NCBI GenBank assembly: GCA_050945695.1
Contig: JBMNTK010000161.1
Span: forward strand, 1-9,446
Direction: 5' to 3'
Length of the DNA stretch: 9,446 bases
Source of the DNA: Ch71 sp050945695
Lineage (GTDB): Bacteria > Chloroflexota > Anaerolineae > DRVO01
Within the stretch, counting starts at the first letter, position 1; every line of letters begins with the position of its first letter. The notes below the pieces were generated by a model that worked only from the letters and a program-made list of their open reading frames with translations, was not told the origin of the DNA and searched no databases. A program made the translations under genes and the position numbers. Shown piece by piece: positions 1 through 7,105 of this stretch.

Positions 1-131
1 CGATGAACGCCTCGGACGGCAGACGGGTCCACACCTACCTCATCGCCCACAAGCTCATGGAAGTGCTTCTTCACGCCCTCATAGAACACGGTCGCAGACG
101 GCTGAATGAGCGGAGGACCGAGAGGCATCAT
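1..131 (-). CDS. Possible 5' end of an unrecognised gene (runs off the left edge)
   Basis: An open frame of 43 codons starts at a double ATG (131 and 128) and continues past the window edge. The residues look like ordinary protein (MPLGPPLIQPSATVFYEG, then a charged helix-like stretch and GVDPSAVRGVH) and G or C fills about two thirds of third codon positions. Its orientation matches all the clear genes. Against it, no good ribosome binding site lies upstream, the frame remains open upstream to a TGA near 190, and the exactly complementary plus-strand frame (from the ATG at 3) is open too, with similar composition. I recognise no family. It could be the start of the next operon gene or chance. 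Confidence 0.33.
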   Translation of the reverse strand, partial: MMPLGPPLIQPSATVFYEGVKKHFHELVGDEVGVDPSAVRGVH

Positions 132-277
132 GGATGCGGTTGAGGGCGGCTCGAGCGATGCCCAGCAGGGCACAGAGAGTGGCGTTCACGATGGCGGGGG
201 CCAGACCATCCCGCAGGAGCCGGCTCGGATTGCGGCCACATCCGAGTAGCGCAGCTGCTGCAAGGGAGGCGAGAGGG
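132..277. other. Stretch without identified content
   Basis: No gene, terminator or clear repeat was recognised here. The plus-strand frame from 134 is open into the transposase remnant but its residues (Arg- and Ala-rich) show no recognisable helix-turn-helix. It may be decayed transposase N-terminal sequence. Confidence 0.3.
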
Positions 278-621
278 GTCGTCGTCTACCAGGTAGCCGG
301 CTACCCGCTGGAGCCCAGGGAGCATGGCCATCCGGCTGGTAGAGGCAAGGCCAGCCAGCTAGAACTGAGACCCATTAGCGTCTTGGGCACACCGGCCGAT
401 AGCCTATGCTCCCTGGGCCCGTCATCCTGATTATCGACGACTACTCTAGCTGGCCGGCCGCGCTAGTGAACGCTCGGTTGACCCAGCAGCCCTGACAGTG
501 ACTGTTCTACCTGTCAACCTACTGCTCCCACCTCGATCCGGCCAAGAGCATCTGCCTGCGCCTAAAGGGGCGGATCGCCGCCAATCACCTGTACAGTTCT
601 GTCCTTCTCGTGCGGCTCTGA
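278..621 (+). pseudogene. Degenerate IS630-family transposase remnant
   Basis: Bases 421-621 read on the plus strand give VILIIDDYSSW, then after two in-frame TGA codons LFYLSTYCSHLDPAK and SICLRLKGRIAANHLYSS, ending at a TGA. This matches the C-terminal catalytic half of IS630/Tc1-type DDE transposases, which has an I(L)DNYS-x-H strand, then FLPxYSPxLNPxExxWxxLKxRVAxN. Upstream, in another frame, 278-420 reads VVVYQVAGYPLEPRE and VLGTPADSLCSLGP, which could be the preceding part of the same domain, implying a frameshift before 421. The expected NPxE catalytic Glu is replaced by Lys (DPAK), the His after the Asp strand is lost, and the first Asp motif (usually YQDE) is not visible. The product must be inactive. 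The N-terminal helix-turn-helix region and the terminal inverted repeats were not found, so the element's boundaries are unknown. The 421-621 part is the stronger call. Confidence 0.62.
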
Positions 622-629
622 CGCATTCT

Positions 630-1850
630 CTACTTCGGAATCACGTAGGGTCCGCTTCCTGTGACGAGCCTTCCACTGGCATTGCGGAAGTAATCCGCAT
701 GCTCGCGCTCGAACTCTTCAATGGACAGGTCGGGGTCACTACAGAAGGCAGACATCGCCAAGTAGTTGATCTCGTTCTGACGCTTTCGGCCGGACATACC
801 GGCTCGGTCATTGAGTTCACCGTAGAAGCAGATGCCGCTGTGGCCCATCTGATGGCCACGCTTGATCGCTTTGGCGATGTGGCGGTGTTGCGCTTGACCG
901 TCCATTCCCCAGAGAAGCCAGCAGCCGCCGTAGGACCACACACCCACATTGCCGAAGCAACGCGGCTCAGGAGGGGGCAACTGCTTGGCGTAAGCTTCGG
1001 CCACATCGCAATCGTCCAGAACCAAGCCTGGATCAATCTTGGCTGGATCCTGCACGTGCCAGGCGACTATGGTGCGGTGGGGCATGAGCGACAACAGCCT
1101 CGGCGGGTCAGCGATCATGCTGGAGTCATACATCAGGTTCTGGCATAGTATCACCCAGGAGTCGGGCGCCAGATTGAGGGCATCCTGGGCCAGCACCGGC
1201 ATCCAGAGTGCCTCATCCTCGTAGGAAAGGGGCCCGAAGCCCCGATCTGGCTGGGCGCCTCGGCGAGCCAGGCAAGAGGGGCACTGGCAGATGAGACCAT
1301 TGTCGCCCATTTCCAACCAGACCCCACCGATGGCAAAGGTCCGGTAGAGCCAATCCAGTCCCTCCAGGTACCAGTCCCGTAGCTCAAGTCGTGAAGGGCA
1401 AGCATCGCAATGCTGGGCCGGCGCGAGGTCGCCGTTGATGTGGCTCCACCAACGCACGGACCCATCTGCCTGCACAGCGCGCCACTCCGGCCTAGCCAAC
1501 AGCAACTGATCGAGACTCCATCGGGCAGCTTCGCCGTCGACGCGTTCCCGACCGCTTTCATAGCAGAAACCGCCATACGATCGCACGCCCACGCCAGGGA
1601 TGATGCGCACTCCCTTAGCTGCGGCGTGGTCACACAGCCGCCGGGCCGTATCTCCCCCACCATGGCTTTCGCGCAAGAAGCCCCAAATCACCACGGCGGC
1701 GATCCCATGCGCCGCCATGAAGTCTATCATGTTAGTGTAGTTCTGGAGGTACGTATCCGGGTCGGTGATGTTGTGGTGGTTGGGGTAGGCACCCCAGGAC
1801 ATGCGGCCGTCCCAGGTCCATAGTATCGAGTGAGGCATCCGAGGTTGCAT
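630..1850 (-). CDS. TIM-barrel glycoside-hydrolase-like protein
   Basis: The 406-residue protein begins MQPRMPHSILWTWDGRM and looks like a (beta/alpha)8 sugar hydrolase. It has a first strand with WTWD (11-14), AAVVIWGF (51-58), a strand GVRIIPGVGVRSYGG (80-94), and GGVWLEMGDNG (175-185) directly followed by a C-x-C-x-x-C cluster (188-193). FYGELND (342-348) lies near the C-terminus. An E-x-GD segment followed by such a Cys cluster is seen in uncharacterised GH20- or DUF4838-like barrels, so Glu180 is a catalytic candidate and the cysteines may hold a metal. I chose the ATG at 1850 because GGAGGG sits 8 bases upstream; a GTG at 1898 would add 16 poorly conserved-looking residues. There is no signal peptide. 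It is the last gene of the run, 63 bases after the preceding gene. The final 16 or so residues look unlike the rest of the domain and abut a transposase remnant, so the C-terminus may be truncated. Exact substrate and family are unknown. Confidence 0.8.
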   Translation of the reverse strand: MQPRMPHSILWTWDGRMSWGAYPNHHNITDPDTYLQNYTNMIDFMAAHGIAAVVIWGFLRESHGGGDTARRLCDHAAAKGVRIIPGVGVRSYGGFCYESGRERVDGEAARWSLDQLLLARPEWRAVQADGSVRWWSHINGDLAPAQHCDACPSRLELRDWYLEGLDWLYRTFAIGGVWLEMGDNGLICQCPSCLARRGAQPDRGFGPLSYEDEALWMPVLAQDALNLAPDSWVILCQNLMYDSSMIADPPRLLSLMPHRTIVAWHVQDPAKIDPGLVLDDCDVAEAYAKQLPPPEPRCFGNVGVWSYGGCWLLWGMDGQAQHRHIAKAIKRGHQMGHSGICFYGELNDRAGMSGRKRQNEINYLAMSAFCSDPDLSIEEFEREHADYFRNASGRLVTGSGPYVIPK

Positions 1851-1858
1851 CTGGCTTT

Positions 1859-1864
1859 CCCTCC
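1859..1864 (-). promoter_or_regulatory. Ribosome binding site that decides the start at 1850
   Basis: On the minus strand GGAGGG stands 8 bases before the ATG at 1850. The in-frame GTG at 1898 lacks any comparable site, which favours the 406-residue reading. Confidence 0.65.
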
Positions 1865-1913
1865 GGTTCTTGAGCAGAGCGCCCTCCGCCGAGCGCACGG
1901 CGGGCCACGTCTC

Positions 1914-3149
1914 TTAGCTGTATCGGCAAGCGGCCTCTTTGGCGATGGTGGTCCATACCCTGAGATGCTCCGGACTTCCCTTTACCGTCTCTATGTCCTG
2001 GTAGACGATATTGAGGCAGGTATGCCCGGCCACCGCCAGTCCCTCCTCTATCTCCGCTCTCATGTCATCGGGATCGAGGTTGGCCTGGATACGACTGGGG
2101 CTCACCCTCCAATTGAGGGCGTAGTCATCCCCCATCTCTCTCACCGCCTCCTCAAGGTCGGTCCAAGGCGATACCGACACCATCCTCACGTTGGGCATGG
2201 CACGTATCAGGTCCCACTTGCCGTGGTGGGACTCACAACAACCGAAACTACACACGCCGAAGAGAGACATCACCGGGGACTGATACTGGTACAGGAACTC
2301 CTCGGTCATGGCTGGCGACACCACCCCGAATTCCTGACTGTCCGCCTCACCCCACATGTCTTTGAGACGCACGCGCTCTCCATCGAAGTCCGGTTGCGGC
2401 AAGTCCCGGCAGTACCGCGGCACTCCGTTCAGCGAGCTAAGATCGTTCCGGGACAGCAATCCATCCCGTTCTGCATTCCGGAAGTAGGCGATGTGAGCGT
2501 CTCGGAGGAAAGCCATCAGGCGGTGCACCCAGCGAGGCCGCTCGACCATGTAGTAGAGGAGCTGCTCCAGGCCCAGAAGGTAGGAGGCCCAGTACCCTAA
2601 GCCGACGAAGGTCAGGCGGGGCAGCCGAAGACGTACCTCAAGGTTGTCACCGAGTGCCACCTGAGCCTGCTCTTGCAGCAGAGCGGTTCTCGCCTCGTCA
2701 ATGCCATGCTCAGGTACTCGCAGGCGCTCGAAGTCGGCTTCTTCGTTGATGGCAGGTTGGAAGCCGAAGGAGCCACCCACTGTATCGCTACGGCGTGTCG
2801 AGATTGACACGCCCCAGATGTCGTAGAAGCCGGCTGGTCCCGTCCAGACGGGCTCCAACACCACCCATGGCTCCAGTACCTCGTCGTCGCCGATCTGCGC
2901 CTTCCATAGCTTCATGCGCAACTGCTGTTCGATAGAACGCAACAGCGGTTGGCGAGAGATCAGGCTGTCCGGCGGGATCAACTCCCGCCAGGCGCCCACC
3001 GGGCGGCAGAGCACCATAGGGCGATTCTTGATCAGACTGTTGTGTTCCCACCAGAGGCGGCGGAGTTCCTGCCAACGCGGCTCAGCCGCCAGGGCCGCCA
3101 CCTGATAGGCTAGCTCTCGTATAACGTTGAACCCAGGATCTTGGTCCAT
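1914..3149 (-). CDS. Uroporphyrinogen decarboxylase-fold protein (methyltransferase-like)
   Basis: This 411-residue protein resembles the URO-D-like proteins related to the MtaA/CmuA corrinoid methyltransferases rather than true haem-pathway HemE. The N-terminal portion has RRLWWEHNSLIKNRPMVLCRP (about 30-50). The middle carries YWASYLLGLEQLLYYMVERP (186-205), typical of the segment before the helical hairpin. The C-terminal half contains FGCCESHHGKWD (302-313), then VRMVSVSPWTD (321-331), and ends with a DIETVKGSPEHLRVWT segment (385-400). The Cys304-Cys305 and His308-His309 residues are candidates for the metal or thiol site. In characterised relatives this fold decarboxylates porphyrin or moves a methyl group between a corrinoid protein and a thiol. 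No corrinoid protein gene is in view, so the reaction is open. The start is supported by GAGAGG five bases before the ATG at 3149. The gene follows a 210-base gap with strong inverted repeats and precedes the TIM-barrel gene by 63 bases. Confidence 0.82.
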   Translation of the reverse strand: MDQDPGFNVIRELAYQVAALAAEPRWQELRRLWWEHNSLIKNRPMVLCRPVGAWRELIPPDSLISRQPLLRSIEQQLRMKLWKAQIGDDEVLEPWVVLEPVWTGPAGFYDIWGVSISTRRSDTVGGSFGFQPAINEEADFERLRVPEHGIDEARTALLQEQAQVALGDNLEVRLRLPRLTFVGLGYWASYLLGLEQLLYYMVERPRWVHRLMAFLRDAHIAYFRNAERDGLLSRNDLSSLNGVPRYCRDLPQPDFDGERVRLKDMWGEADSQEFGVVSPAMTEEFLYQYQSPVMSLFGVCSFGCCESHHGKWDLIRAMPNVRMVSVSPWTDLEEAVREMGDDYALNWRVSPSRIQANLDPDDMRAEIEEGLAVAGHTCLNIVYQDIETVKGSPEHLRVWTTIAKEAACRYS

Positions 3150-3218
3150 TCTTTCCTCTCATGATGCTGCCAGCGCGTTGACACGAAAGGCACCGGTGCT
3201 TATGGACGACCGCCTAAG

Positions 3219-3280
3219 TGTGCGGACCTGTGGCTGGGTGACCTCGGGCCCGGCGGCGCGAGGAGGCTCCGGTCCGCACA
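3219..3280. repeat. Perfect 10-bp inverted repeat with 42-base loop
   Basis: TGTGCGGACC at 3219-3228 is the exact reverse complement of 3271-3280. The loop includes a smaller CCTCG/CGAGG pairing (3242-3246 with 3259-3263), so the RNA could fold as a compound stem. It lies 80 bases beyond the stop of the ceramidase-like gene in the transcript. The arms are G/C-rich without a following run of U, so it is not a standard intrinsic terminator. It may instead act in RNA processing or stability. Confidence 0.6.
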
Positions 3281-3282
3281 GG

Positions 3283-3312
3283 CCGGCGTAGGGCCGCATG
3301 CGCCTACGCCGG
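3283..3312. repeat. Perfect 10-bp stem with 10-base loop
   Basis: CCGGCGTAGG at 3283-3292 pairs exactly with CCTACGCCGG at 3303-3312. It begins two bases after the 3219-3280 repeat. A very stable hairpin is expected in RNA from either strand. No U-tract follows on either side. Confidence 0.65.
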
Positions 3313-3324
3313 GGCCGCGTAGGC
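3302..3324. repeat. Alternative 8-bp stem overlapping the 10-bp hairpin
   Basis: GCCTACGC at 3302-3309 pairs exactly with GCGTAGGC at 3317-3324 around a 7-base loop. It uses the same arm as the 3283-3312 hairpin, so only one of the two can form at a time. Whether this is a switch or merely a degenerate copy of one repeat unit cannot be decided from the sequence. Confidence 0.5.
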
Positions 3325-3359
3325 TTCAGCACAGCAGGATCCCAGACTGGGTGCCACTG

Positions 3360-4823
3360 CTACTGCTGCCCCCGCCACGCCTGGCGAATGGTTTTCAGAG
3401 CGCCATCCCAGAGTACCGGGCTGGCGTCGCGCGATAGGGCGCTGCACCAGTAGGAGTACCCACCGAGGTCATACTGCTCGCGAGTAGTCATGTAGACCGT
3501 GTAGCCGTTGATGGCGTCTAGGGTGATCAGGTTGTCCCCGAGGCTATTGGCCTTGAGCCAGCCGTTAGTCTGGGTCAGGTTCTCGCCTGGCAGACCCGCT
3601 AGCACCACATCGTTGAGCCGCACAGCCTCTACGTCGGCGGTCAGGGCGCGTTGAGCCATCTCCTCGTCTGAGATACCGGCCCAGCGGTCTACGATGCGGT
3701 CCATGCAGGTCCACATGTAGTAGTCGTCTATCAGACGCTTAATCCGGTACGCCGGCTCGCCGGCGGCGATGGCGGACCGGTAGGCGTCGCGGTATTCCTC
3801 GACCTTGCGCTGTTGGGTGGCAATGAGCTCAGCGTGGCTGCGAGGTACCGCCGGGCGCATCGGTAGCTGCAGCCGCGATTGGGCCATACCGAGCAGCCGA
3901 GCAGGAGCCCAGTCATTGCCACACTCGTGGAAGGCGCGCAGGCACCGCTCCGCCACCCCGCTACCGACACGTCGGGATTCCTCCACACCCGCCCGATAGC
4001 CGTAGGGCCAGTGCTTCTTGGCCGAGAGATTGCCCGTCGGTCCGCAGATGCTCAGTCCGATGCCGCCCAACTCGGCCTCACAGGCCTCCCGAAGGTCGCC
4101 TGGCCAGTCCGGGTCGTAGTGATACTCGGACATGGCGTATTCCCCGGGCTTGCGCGAATGAGTCGTTGCCGCACCGACGATGTCCGGATGGGCGGCGAAG
4201 CGCGAGATATGGCCCAGCACCTGCCTGCTCCGGCGAGAACGGAACACAATCAGCGCTCCTTGGGGGTCGGCGGGTCGGTCGAAGTAGATGGGCTCGTTGA
4301 AGGCAGGGAGGTCCGGCTTCCAGTCCGCCAATAGCATTATGCTGGGGTCCTGGGTAAAGGGCCGGCCATCGGGGGCGAACTCTAGTCCGGACCATACGGT
4401 AACGGCGCCCAGCCCGGGCACGTACTGCTCCCGACACATGTTCCAGTCGGTACCCAAGTCCGCTATGGCGTAGCAGACCTCAGCCTCCTCTGCCCGGGCG
4501 ATAGCCTCTCTCACAGCTGGCAGAGATGCTTCTATGAGACACTCACAGGGCTCGCCATCCAGCATTGGAGCGATAGGAGCCGAGTGAGACTGGGAATCGT
4601 GCTGCCAGATCGTGTTGACCGGAATGCCAATAGCATCAGAGATCGCCTCTGCCCACCGCTGACAAGTGCGTCGAAAGCGATAGGAGAAGTCAAAGGTCGC
4701 AAGCAGCCACTGCTGCTTCCCCTCACGCAAGTAGAGAAAGCGTCCCTCCAGGTCGCGCCCGAAGGGGTACTCGGCGTTGAAAGTGTCATTGACGACGATC
4801 TTGGCGAAGCCACACTCGGCCAT
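3360..4823 (-). CDS. Neutral/alkaline ceramidase-like hydrolase (N-terminal domain family)
   Basis: The 487-residue protein follows the plan of the neutral/alkaline non-lysosomal ceramidase family, zinc amidases that release a fatty acid from an N-acyl group. A strand with LREGKQQWLLATFDFSYRF (32-50) leads into IGIPVNTIWQHDSQSHSAP (65-83), which corresponds to the family's zinc-binding THTHSGP segment, here altered. ISRFAAHPDIVG (206-217) supplies the second expected zinc His (His212). DPDWPGDLREACE (237-249) and GLSICGPTGNLSA (256-268) match the family's D-(Y/W)-PG and glycine-rich phosphate-like loop. LPGENLTQTN (411-420) and YDLGGYSYW (451-459) hold candidates for the Glu and Tyr zinc ligands. 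Characterised ceramidases are secreted and often longer; this one has no signal peptide, so it is probably cytoplasmic with a substrate other than membrane ceramide. Its start at 4823 lies one base after the stop of the preceding gene, whose last codons contain its ribosome binding site, so translation is probably coupled. Confidence 0.78.
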   Translation of the reverse strand: MAECGFAKIVVNDTFNAEYPFGRDLEGRFLYLREGKQQWLLATFDFSYRFRRTCQRWAEAISDAIGIPVNTIWQHDSQSHSAPIAPMLDGEPCECLIEASLPAVREAIARAEEAEVCYAIADLGTDWNMCREQYVPGLGAVTVWSGLEFAPDGRPFTQDPSIMLLADWKPDLPAFNEPIYFDRPADPQGALIVFRSRRSRQVLGHISRFAAHPDIVGAATTHSRKPGEYAMSEYHYDPDWPGDLREACEAELGGIGLSICGPTGNLSAKKHWPYGYRAGVEESRRVGSGVAERCLRAFHECGNDWAPARLLGMAQSRLQLPMRPAVPRSHAELIATQQRKVEEYRDAYRSAIAAGEPAYRIKRLIDDYYMWTCMDRIVDRWAGISDEEMAQRALTADVEAVRLNDVVLAGLPGENLTQTNGWLKANSLGDNLITLDAINGYTVYMTTREQYDLGGYSYWCSALSRDASPVLWDGALKTIRQAWRGQQ

Positions 4824-4824
4824 G

Positions 4825-7044
4825 TCACTCCTCTCCGACAGTGGATACAGCCGACTCGGCGCCCACGCGCCAGCCAGAACCGATGTGATCGTGGGCCCAG
4901 CGAGAGGCGAAAATGCCCACTCCGGCGTAAGTCAGCGGGTGTCCCTCCAACCGATCGTAACGGTAGTTGGGCACGTTCACGTGGAAGGTATAGAGCCCAC
5001 CGTTGTCCAGAAGGAGCTCACCGACCACATCGGCGAAGTTGTACGCGGCAAACTTGGCTCCTAGAGGGAAACCGAGGTAGCTGTCGAGGAACAGACCGGC
5101 TTCCAGCACCGTCTTGTCCTGCATGCCGCCCATCACCAAGAGACCGGCGGGCTGATTGGAGTAGACGCCTCCGTGGAACTCCCCCGGGTAGAAGAAGGCG
5201 GCAGGCAAGTCCACGTAATGCATGCAGGTCCAGGCTGCCATCTTCCAGGCTTGTTCGGCATAGTCTCGATAGCGCTCGTCACCGGTGCGCAGGTACTTCA
5301 TGGCTAGGTACGAGGAGGCGGTGGCCAGGGCACTGTAGTAGTTCGGCATGTCCTCACCGCCGCCGGCAACCTCGAGCAGCGTAGGTTGGTAGTGAAACAG
5401 GAGGAAGTCCACGTACCGCTCGATCATCGTCCGCAAGCCTTCCGCCCGCTCCCCCTGACCGTCGAGCCTCTCCAGCCGTTCTGCCAACTCCCACACCTGA
5501 ATGGCCCAGTTGTTGACTGTGCCCCGACGCTCGGCATCCTTCTGGGGCTCAAGAGTGTTGAAGTCGTAGCGAGGGTAGAAGCCGCCGCTCTCGTCTTGCA
5601 GCCGGAGTAGCGACTGAGCGAAGCTGGTTGCCGTCTCGCGGCACCACCTGGCCTCCTCCTCATCGCCGTAGAACCGATTGGCGGCGTCCAGGTGCAGTAG
5701 CGCTCGCACCATGATCCCCTGGTCCGACGGGCGGGCAGACTTCACGTAACCGGGCTTTCCCTCGAAGTCGAAAGCAAGGGGAGTCATGCGGTCGCCGTTC
5801 TCGTACTGACGACATAGAGCTACGTGTTTTCTGATGTACTCCATGCCGCGTTCGAGAAAAGAACGGTCACCCGAGAGTAGTGCGGCGGCGGCGATGATTG
5901 GGAAGGCACGCAATGAATGAGAGATGTGGGCATAGCCCACACGGGGCAGGGGTTCGATGGGGTCGAGTCGGTTGAAGTAGGGCATTATCCCCGCCACTGG
6001 CCCGTCCTTCCAAGGAAGCTGCAGGGCGGCTCGACCCATGCGCACCACTTTCTCCTCGAAACCACCGAGCACGTTCAGTGTGCGCCGCAGGGTTGCCTCT
6101 TGCAGACGTGCCTCTACTACGTGCTGGCCATCGCTCAAGTCAACATAGGCACGGAACTGCCCCTCGCCCAGGTCGGTGACAACCGCCTCGCGACCGTCCA
6201 CCGTCACCGTCGGTCTGGCAGTCCCCGCGAAGCGCAACTCGTTCCACCCCGCATCCCGCCCCGGTGGTCCATACATGACCAACGGGTTAGGCTCCAGTTC
6301 CAGGCGCAATGCCTGTTTCGGCCCAGAGGCGACGGCATGCAAATGGAGGCGATGAGCATTGCCGCGGTGCTCGTCCGTCCCGGAGCGCAACCAGAGCTCC
6401 CCCTCGCTCACCGAAGCGCGCAGTACCGGCATTCGGCAGAGGCGGTCACGGAGACACACACCCGGGCCCACGCTCTCCTCGAAGCCTTGTGAGTAGTAGG
6501 CGGCGTACCCGTCGCGGTAGTACTCGACTAGCCGCTCCTGCCCGCCGGCGGGAGTGAAATGGGAGTAGAGGGGATAGAGGGTGACCAACACCTCGGTGTG
6601 CTCGCAATCGGTGGAGCATTCCACCTGCACGCTGATGGCATCGTCCTCCACCGCCATGCTGAGGTCCATCGGAGGTCCAAGAGTGCCGTTTTCGCTGTAG
6701 GTCCGTATCTGAGAGAGGGTGACCGTGTTTCGCTTCGGATCGAGACTGGTCCCCTCAGGACGGTTGGTCTCGAAGGACCTCGGATCCCGCCGGAATGGCC
6801 AGTAGCGCTGGCCGTCGATGGTGAAGCTAGGGACGATGCCCCACAACCCGGCGGCTTGCTGCCAGCCGTCGGTGTCGTACAGCAGGTCCTGTAGGGTGCC
6901 GTGGCGTCCCATCGCCATCAAGGCACGAACCCGTGGCTTCACCGTGTCCACGACGGCCCCGATGTTGGCTCCGCGTAGGGCATACCAGGCGTGTAGCAGC
7001 GGCTCGCTGCGGAAGTACTCCGAGAGATCACTGGCTGGCAACAT
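4825..7044 (-). CDS. (Alpha/alpha)-barrel glycosidase-like protein with N-terminal beta domain
   Basis: This is a 739-residue two-part protein. Residues 1-330 are mainly beta-like, with an all-beta repeat region near 245-325 (for example TVTVDGREAVVTDLGEGQFRAY) that resembles a carbohydrate-binding or sandwich domain. Residues 335-720 have the repeated helical pairs of six-hairpin glycosidases. Landmarks are PWKDGPV (344-350), RPSDQ (438-442), FYPRYDFNTLEP (489-500), TVNNWAIQVWEL (509-520), AGGGEDMPN (560-568) and MGGMQDKTVLEA (638-649). The acidic residues of AGGGED and the FYPRY-LEP segment are candidates for the active site. The protein is clearly paralogous to the partial gene two places upstream, sharing all these landmarks. 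The start at 7044 has GGAGG 8 bases upstream. There is no signal peptide, so it probably acts on an imported oligosaccharide. The bond cut is unknown; hydrolase, lyase and epimerase relatives share this fold. Confidence 0.78.
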   Translation of the reverse strand: MLPASDLSEYFRSEPLLHAWYALRGANIGAVVDTVKPRVRALMAMGRHGTLQDLLYDTDGWQQAAGLWGIVPSFTIDGQRYWPFRRDPRSFETNRPEGTSLDPKRNTVTLSQIRTYSENGTLGPPMDLSMAVEDDAISVQVECSTDCEHTEVLVTLYPLYSHFTPAGGQERLVEYYRDGYAAYYSQGFEESVGPGVCLRDRLCRMPVLRASVSEGELWLRSGTDEHRGNAHRLHLHAVASGPKQALRLELEPNPLVMYGPPGRDAGWNELRFAGTARPTVTVDGREAVVTDLGEGQFRAYVDLSDGQHVVEARLQEATLRRTLNVLGGFEEKVVRMGRAALQLPWKDGPVAGIMPYFNRLDPIEPLPRVGYAHISHSLRAFPIIAAAALLSGDRSFLERGMEYIRKHVALCRQYENGDRMTPLAFDFEGKPGYVKSARPSDQGIMVRALLHLDAANRFYGDEEEARWCRETATSFAQSLLRLQDESGGFYPRYDFNTLEPQKDAERRGTVNNWAIQVWELAERLERLDGQGERAEGLRTMIERYVDFLLFHYQPTLLEVAGGGEDMPNYYSALATASSYLAMKYLRTGDERYRDYAEQAWKMAAWTCMHYVDLPAAFFYPGEFHGGVYSNQPAGLLVMGGMQDKTVLEAGLFLDSYLGFPLGAKFAAYNFADVVGELLLDNGGLYTFHVNVPNYRYDRLEGHPLTYAGVGIFASRWAHDHIGSGWRVGAESAVSTVGEE
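4828..4836 (-). promoter_or_regulatory. Ribosome binding site inside the end of the upstream gene
   Basis: GGAGAGGAG on the minus strand encodes the last three residues (GEE) of the 739-residue protein and also lies 4 bases before the ATG at 4823. The layout GAGGAG-TGA-C-ATG points to stop-start coupling of the two genes. Confidence 0.7.
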
Positions 7045-7057
7045 GGCTTGTTCCTCC
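7045..7057 (-). promoter_or_regulatory. Strong ribosome binding site for the 739-residue gene
   Basis: GGAGG at 7053-7057 on the minus strand is followed by an 8-base spacer and the ATG ending at 7044. It supports the chosen start. Confidence 0.65.
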
Positions 7058-7105
7058 AGGCGGTAACGGTGCCCCGAGCCGTCCCGCCAAAATCTGTGAC
7101 TGGTC

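Larger units (their letters stand above)
3150..3359. other. Structured intergenic gap between the ceramidase-like and URO-D-like genes
   Basis: This is the only long gap inside the cluster. It holds three inverted repeats between 3219 and 3324 (listed separately) and, next to the URO-D-like gene, a ribosome binding site. No open frame of interest and no U-tract terminator in either direction were seen. A promoter for the URO-D-like gene could lie here, but I find no convincing -35/-10 pair on the minus strand. Confidence 0.55.

Noticed and set aside
3..143. Plus-strand frame beginning MNASDGRRVHTYLIAHK
   Set aside because: It is exactly complementary to the minus-strand frame at 1-131 and has an Arg-rich end with no family resemblance. 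The choice between them is weak, but the minus strand agrees with the surrounding genes.
498..1148. Plus-strand frame of 216 codons at the left end
   Set aside because: Its first part is the transposase relic in the wrong frame, and the rest is antisense to the TIM-barrel gene.
1851..1898. Longer N-terminus for the TIM-barrel protein from a GTG at 1898
   Set aside because: There is no ribosome binding site before the GTG, whereas GGAGGG precedes the ATG at 1850 with good spacing.
1830..2600. Long plus-strand open frame (256 codons) antisense to the URO-D-like gene
   Set aside because: It lies wholly opposite two well supported genes. Its His- and Arg-rich residues match no family, and long antisense frames are common in high-GC DNA.
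3178..3206. Plus-strand TTGACA followed after 17 bases by TATGGA
   Set aside because: The -35 is perfect but the -10 matches only three of six positions. It would drive antisense RNA into the ceramidase-like gene, with no plus-strand gene to serve.
3219..3312. Intrinsic terminator after the ceramidase-like gene
   Set aside because: The stems are strong, but no run of U follows them in either direction, so I list them only as repeats.
4584..5384. Plus-strand frame of 266 codons across the ceramidase-like and 739-residue genes
   Set aside because: The Arg/Pro/Ser-rich product is typical of a shadow frame, and it crosses two genes with recognisable families.
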